Assembly (NCBI GenBank): GCA_019420085.1
Contig: JAHZHV010000154.1
Span: forward strand, 1-9,303
Direction of reading: 5' to 3'
Origin: Christensenella sp.
GTDB taxonomy: Bacteria > Bacillota > Clostridia > Christensenellales > Maliibacteriaceae
Length of the DNA stretch: 9,303 bases
Both the position numbers and the translations under genes were made by a program. The notes below the pieces were generated by a model. The model was not told the origin of the DNA. It saw only the letters and a program-made list of their open reading frames with translations, and ran no database searches. Of the stretch, positions 6,276 to 9,303 are shown piece after piece. Position 1 is the stretch's first letter, and each line of letters begins with the position of its first letter.

Positions 6276-7922
6276 ATGAAAAAAGTACTTTCTCTGTGTA
6301 TCTGCATGTTCCTCATTGCATCAGCGCTTGCCGGCTGTGCAAAAAGCGCCGCCCCGTCTGCCGAAGCGGATGCGCAGGATCATGCGTCAACCCAGGCAGC
6401 GGAAACGCTGACCGTCGCTTTAACCCAGCAGCCTTCCACGCTGCTTCCTGCACAGGCGCAGGATACGGCGCAATCGTATGTCTATCATCTGTTTGAAGGG
6501 CTCTACGGATACGATGAATCCGGTCAGATTGTCAATGCGCTTGCCGAAGTGGAGCGTGCAGACGAATCCGGCCGTATCTGGACATTTACACTGCGTGACG
6601 ACGCACGCTGGTCCGATGGTGAAAGTGTGCGCGCACAGGACTTTGTCTATGCGTGGCGCCGCGCCGTTGCACCGGATACGCAAAGCGTCTATGCCTCTTT
6701 ATACCTGCAGATCCAGAACGCATCAGCCATCATGGAAGGATGGGCCGATCCGTCCAGCCTTGGCGCAGTGGCCCTGAGCGACACACAGCTTCAGGTGACA
6801 TTTGAAAAACCCGTTCAGCGCGTTTCCACGCTGTTCGTCCATCAGGCCTTCTATCCGCTGCGTGAGGATCTTGCACAAAGCTACGAAATAATGCAGCAGG
6901 AAGACGCCGACTTCTGCGCGCTTGTTACAAACGGACCTTACGTCGTTTCGGAATTTGAATCCGATCACATGCTGCTGCAAAAAAGCGATACATACCGCGA
7001 TGCCCCGTCTGTTTTGAATGATACGCTGCGGTTTCTGTTTTTGGACGATGACGCCCAATACGATGCCTTTTGGAAGCAGGAAATTGCTTTTGCCGATGAC
7101 GTCAGCGACGACGTCCTGACCGCGACATACGGCGTGGATCATTCCGGCATCGTACGCCAGCCGGTCTTCGGCGTCACATATGCCGCATTCAACAACCATG
7201 CCGCGCCGTTTGATCAGGCACAGGTGCGCCGTGCCTTTTCCCTGTGTGTGCGGCAGCAGTCCGTCAGCGAGTCGCTTCTTGGACGCGGGCTGCCGGCAAC
7301 CTGTCTTGTTCCCACATGTTTTTCGCACACCGATCCGGTCGGTTCGCCGTTGTCCGTTTCCGACGCCGCCTATGCGGAAAATCTGCTGCTGGCAAAACAG
7401 CTGCTCTCCGATGCAGGCTTTGCCGATGCGCAGGATTTTCCAACCGTCTATCTGATTTATCAGCAGACCCGTCCTGCGCAGACAGCGCTGGCAAAGACAT
7501 TGTGCCAGTTCTGGCTCGATCAGCTGGATATCCATGTCACGCCCGTGCCGCTGGATGAAAGCACATATCAATCCCGTCTTGCAGCAGGTGACTACGGCAT
7601 TGCAATTGTAAACTTTTCCGCAGAGGTTGACGATAAGGGGGCTCTGCTCAAAACGTTTGTCACCGGCATGAGCAGCAACGCCGCGCAATACGCCAGTATG
7701 CAATATGATGCGCTGATCCAATCCGCACAATCCGCTGCGGATACATCGGGCAGCGACGCGCAATATCATGCGGCAGAAACACTGCTTCTGGAAGATGCGG
7801 CAATTGTCCCCGTATTGTTCCACGCCGGCATATCGCTGCAAAGCGACAATGTCAGCGGCATTGTCCAATTGCCAAGCGGTGTGAAGCTGTTTTCCTATGC
7901 AATCCTCAAATCCCCCGCTTGA
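6276..7922 (+). CDS. Peptide ABC transporter substrate-binding lipoprotein (OppA/SBP_bac_5 type)
   Basis: This is an extracytoplasmic lipoprotein that captures peptides or similar solutes and delivers them to an ABC permease. The 548-residue product has a lipoprotein signal peptide (MKKVLSLCICMFLIASALAGC) with lipobox LAGC and lipidated C21. A low-complexity Ala/Ser/Gln linker follows to about residue 43. The family 5 signature is TFTLRDDARWSDGESVRAQD (103-122) running into FVYAWRRA. Others are TNGPYVVSEF (218-227) and PFDQAQVRRAFSLCV (311-325). Length fits OppA. ATG 6276 has GGAGG (6264-6268) 7 bases upstream; the frame opens at 6216 but that start would spoil the signal peptide. No permease or ATPase gene is adjacent: a terminator and convergent gene follow. 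The ligand is unknown, with peptide inferred from the family. Confidence 0.92.
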   Translation: MKKVLSLCICMFLIASALAGCAKSAAPSAEADAQDHASTQAAETLTVALTQQPSTLLPAQAQDTAQSYVYHLFEGLYGYDESGQIVNALAEVERADESGRIWTFTLRDDARWSDGESVRAQDFVYAWRRAVAPDTQSVYASLYLQIQNASAIMEGWADPSSLGAVALSDTQLQVTFEKPVQRVSTLFVHQAFYPLREDLAQSYEIMQQEDADFCALVTNGPYVVSEFESDHMLLQKSDTYRDAPSVLNDTLRFLFLDDDAQYDAFWKQEIAFADDVSDDVLTATYGVDHSGIVRQPVFGVTYAAFNNHAAPFDQAQVRRAFSLCVRQQSVSESLLGRGLPATCLVPTCFSHTDPVGSPLSVSDAAYAENLLLAKQLLSDAGFADAQDFPTVYLIYQQTRPAQTALAKTLCQFWLDQLDIHVTPVPLDESTYQSRLAAGDYGIAIVNFSAEVDDKGALLKTFVTGMSSNAAQYASMQYDALIQSAQSAADTSGSDAQYHAAETLLLEDAAIVPVLFHAGISLQSDNVSGIVQLPSGVKLFSYAILKSPA

Positions 7923-7951
7923 GCATTGTACCGTTTTTTATTGCATCGCAT

Positions 7952-7996
7952 AAAAAAGAGACGCCGGACTGTCTTTTGGTCCGCCGTCTCTTTTTT
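7952..7996. terminator. Bidirectional terminator between the binding-protein gene and icd
   Basis: A 12-bp stem (7952-7963 with 7985-7996) has A6-GAGACG paired with CGTCTC-T6. After one C·C mismatch, CGGAC/GTCCG adds 5 bp, closing on a 9-base loop. It starts 29 bases after the binding-protein stop and about 60 bases past the end of the convergent icd gene, so it can serve both strands. Confidence 0.9.
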
Positions 7997-8058
7997 GTCT
8001 TTTTCATTTTTGGCAACGCAAAACCGTCCTCACCGGAAGATTTTGCAGTACCTGTCTT

Positions 8059-9255
8059 TTACAGCTTCTCCGCAATTTTTTCAATGAACGCATCCGTGGT
8101 CAGTTTGCGAACTTCCGGCAGTTTGCTGATCAGCGCCAGATCGCCGGTCATATCGCCCTGCGCAATGGTGTCCAGCACCGCGCGTTCCAGCCGGTTTGCA
8201 AAATCCACCAGCGCGTCGATTCCGTCCAGCTCACCGCGTTTGCGCAGGCCGCCGCTCCAGGCAAATATCGTTGCCGTGGGATTGGTCGAGGTCTGTTCTC
8301 CCTTCAGATAGCGATAATAATGGCGGGTTACCGTGCCATGCGCCGCTTCGTATTCATATTTGCCATCAGGAGAAACCAATACCGACGTCATCATGGCAAG
8401 CGAACCAAAGGCCGTGGCCGCCATATCGCTCATGACGTCGCCGTCGTAATTCTTGCACGCCCAGATCACGCCGCCTTCGCTGCGGACAATACGCGCCACG
8501 GCGTCATCGATCAGCGTGTAGAAATACGTGATACCACGCTTTTCAAACGCATCCCGATACTCGTCCTGATAGAGCCGGTCAAAAATGTCACGGAAGCGGC
8601 CGTCGTACTGTTTGGAAATGGTATCCTTGGTCGAGAACCAAAGATCCTCGCCTTTATCCAGTGCAAAGCGGAAGCAGGCATGTGCAAAACTTTCAATCGA
8701 CGCATCCAGATTATGCATGCCCAGCACAACGCCCGGCGTCCTGAATTCATGCACCGTTTCACGGCGCTGCGTGCCGTCCTCGCCGGTGAAGACCAGTTCC
8801 ACGCGTCCGGGGCGATCAATGACCATCTCCGTATCCCGATAGATGTCACCATACGCATGCCGCGCAATCGTAATCGGCTTCTTCCAGCCGGGAATCAACG
8901 GCTCGATGCCCTCTGCAATGATCGGCTCCCGAAATACCGTGCCGTCCAGCATGGCGCGAAGCGTTCCGTTCGGGCTTTTGTACATCGCCTTTAAATTGTA
9001 TTCCTTGACACGGGCCGCGTTGGGCGTAATCGTTGCGCACTTGACGCCGACGCCGTATTTTTCAATCGCATGCGCCGCGTCGATCGTCACCTGGTCGTCC
9101 GTCTGATCGCGATATACCAGGCCAAGATCATAATACTCGCTGGCCAAATCGACAAAAGGCGTAATCAGCTTATCCTTGATGCTCTGCCATAAAACGCGCG
9201 TCATTTCGTCGCCGTCCATCTCGACGATGGGCGTGGTCATTTGAATCTTTGCCAT
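8059..9255 (-). CDS. icd: NADP-dependent isocitrate dehydrogenase (dimeric, type II)
   Basis: This enzyme oxidises isocitrate to 2-oxoglutarate and CO2 with NADP+, feeding glutamate synthesis and supplying NADPH. The 398-residue product is of the eukaryote-like type II (IDH1-like) class, not the E. coli Icd class. Substrate residues line up with human IDH1 by motif: T77 in CATITPNAARV, S94/N96/R100 in KSPNGTLR, R109 in VFREPI, R132 and Y139 in ARHAYGDIYRD, K210 in STKDT, and D273/D277 in NYDGDVMSD. NADP preference is shown by R311/H312 in AAHGTVTRHYYRYLKG, equivalent to human R314/H315. ATG 9255 has AGGAGGA about 5 bases upstream. Only 48 bases of upstream DNA remain, so the promoter and operon context cannot be judged. 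It is convergent with the binding-protein gene. Confidence 0.96.
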   Translation of the reverse strand: MAKIQMTTPIVEMDGDEMTRVLWQSIKDKLITPFVDLASEYYDLGLVYRDQTDDQVTIDAAHAIEKYGVGVKCATITPNAARVKEYNLKAMYKSPNGTLRAMLDGTVFREPIIAEGIEPLIPGWKKPITIARHAYGDIYRDTEMVIDRPGRVELVFTGEDGTQRRETVHEFRTPGVVLGMHNLDASIESFAHACFRFALDKGEDLWFSTKDTISKQYDGRFRDIFDRLYQDEYRDAFEKRGITYFYTLIDDAVARIVRSEGGVIWACKNYDGDVMSDMAATAFGSLAMMTSVLVSPDGKYEYEAAHGTVTRHYYRYLKGEQTSTNPTATIFAWSGGLRKRGELDGIDALVDFANRLERAVLDTIAQGDMTGDLALISKLPEVRKLTTDAFIEKIAEKL

Positions 9256-9303
9256 CGTTTTCCTCCTCCATCATTGCATGGATAAATCCAGATTTTGTAA
9301 CAC

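Noticed and set aside
6723..7868. 381-residue open frame on the - strand opposite the lipoprotein gene
   Set aside because: It is wholly antisense to a well-supported SBP_bac_5 gene and shows no domain, signal peptide or convincing ribosome binding site.
8018..8046. Possible second hairpin GCAAAA...TTTTGC after icd
   Set aside because: The stem is short and interrupted by a 4-base bulge, and the strong bidirectional terminator at 7952-7996 already explains the end of the transcript.
8320..8994. 224-residue + strand frame opposite icd
   Set aside because: It lies fully antisense to a strongly conserved enzyme gene and has no motif.
9279..9290. Inverted repeat TGGAT-AA-ATCCA upstream of icd
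   Set aside because: It is only 5 bp per arm at the window edge, with no promoter context visible, so it cannot be called an operator.

Overview
No organism is named. The gene families suggest a chromosomal segment of an anaerobic, low-to-middle GC Bacillota (Clostridia-like) bacterium. The evidence is strong AGGAGG-type ribosome binding sites, a minimal iscR-iscS-iscU operon of the clostridial kind, a MepA-like MATE transporter, and short intergenic gaps closed by A-tract/GC-stem/T-tract hairpins. No phage, transposon, CRISPR, tRNA or rRNA signal was seen.

Layout, left to right. (1) The 3' part of a MATE efflux gene (+), cut by the window edge and ended by a hairpin. (2) A two-gene + strand operon, mntP (manganese exporter) and cdsA (CDP-diglyceride synthase), behind a good extended -10 promoter and ended by a bidirectional terminator. 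(3) Facing it on the - strand, an AlkD-like DNA glycosylase gene. (4) Upstream of that, a 51-residue membrane-protein gene (-) with its own ribosome binding site and terminator. (5) The operon iscR-iscS-iscU (-): Rrf2/IscR regulator, cysteine desulfurase and Fe-S scaffold, with a terminator after iscU. (6) A 203-base divergent control region holding overlapping promoters and an IscR-like palindrome. (7) A lipoprotein peptide-binding protein gene (+) without its permease partners. (8) A bidirectional terminator, then a convergent NADP-isocitrate dehydrogenase gene (-).

The genes are mostly housekeeping: Fe-S cluster assembly under a self-regulating sensor, manganese export, phospholipid precursor synthesis, base-excision repair, peptide capture and 2-oxoglutarate supply. 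I found no convincing undescribed multi-gene system. The parts most worth a second look are the iscR/substrate-binding-protein divergent promoter with its IscR-type operator, the tiny membrane protein beside the isc operon, and the pairing of mntP with cdsA. No gap longer than 300 bases lacks a gene.
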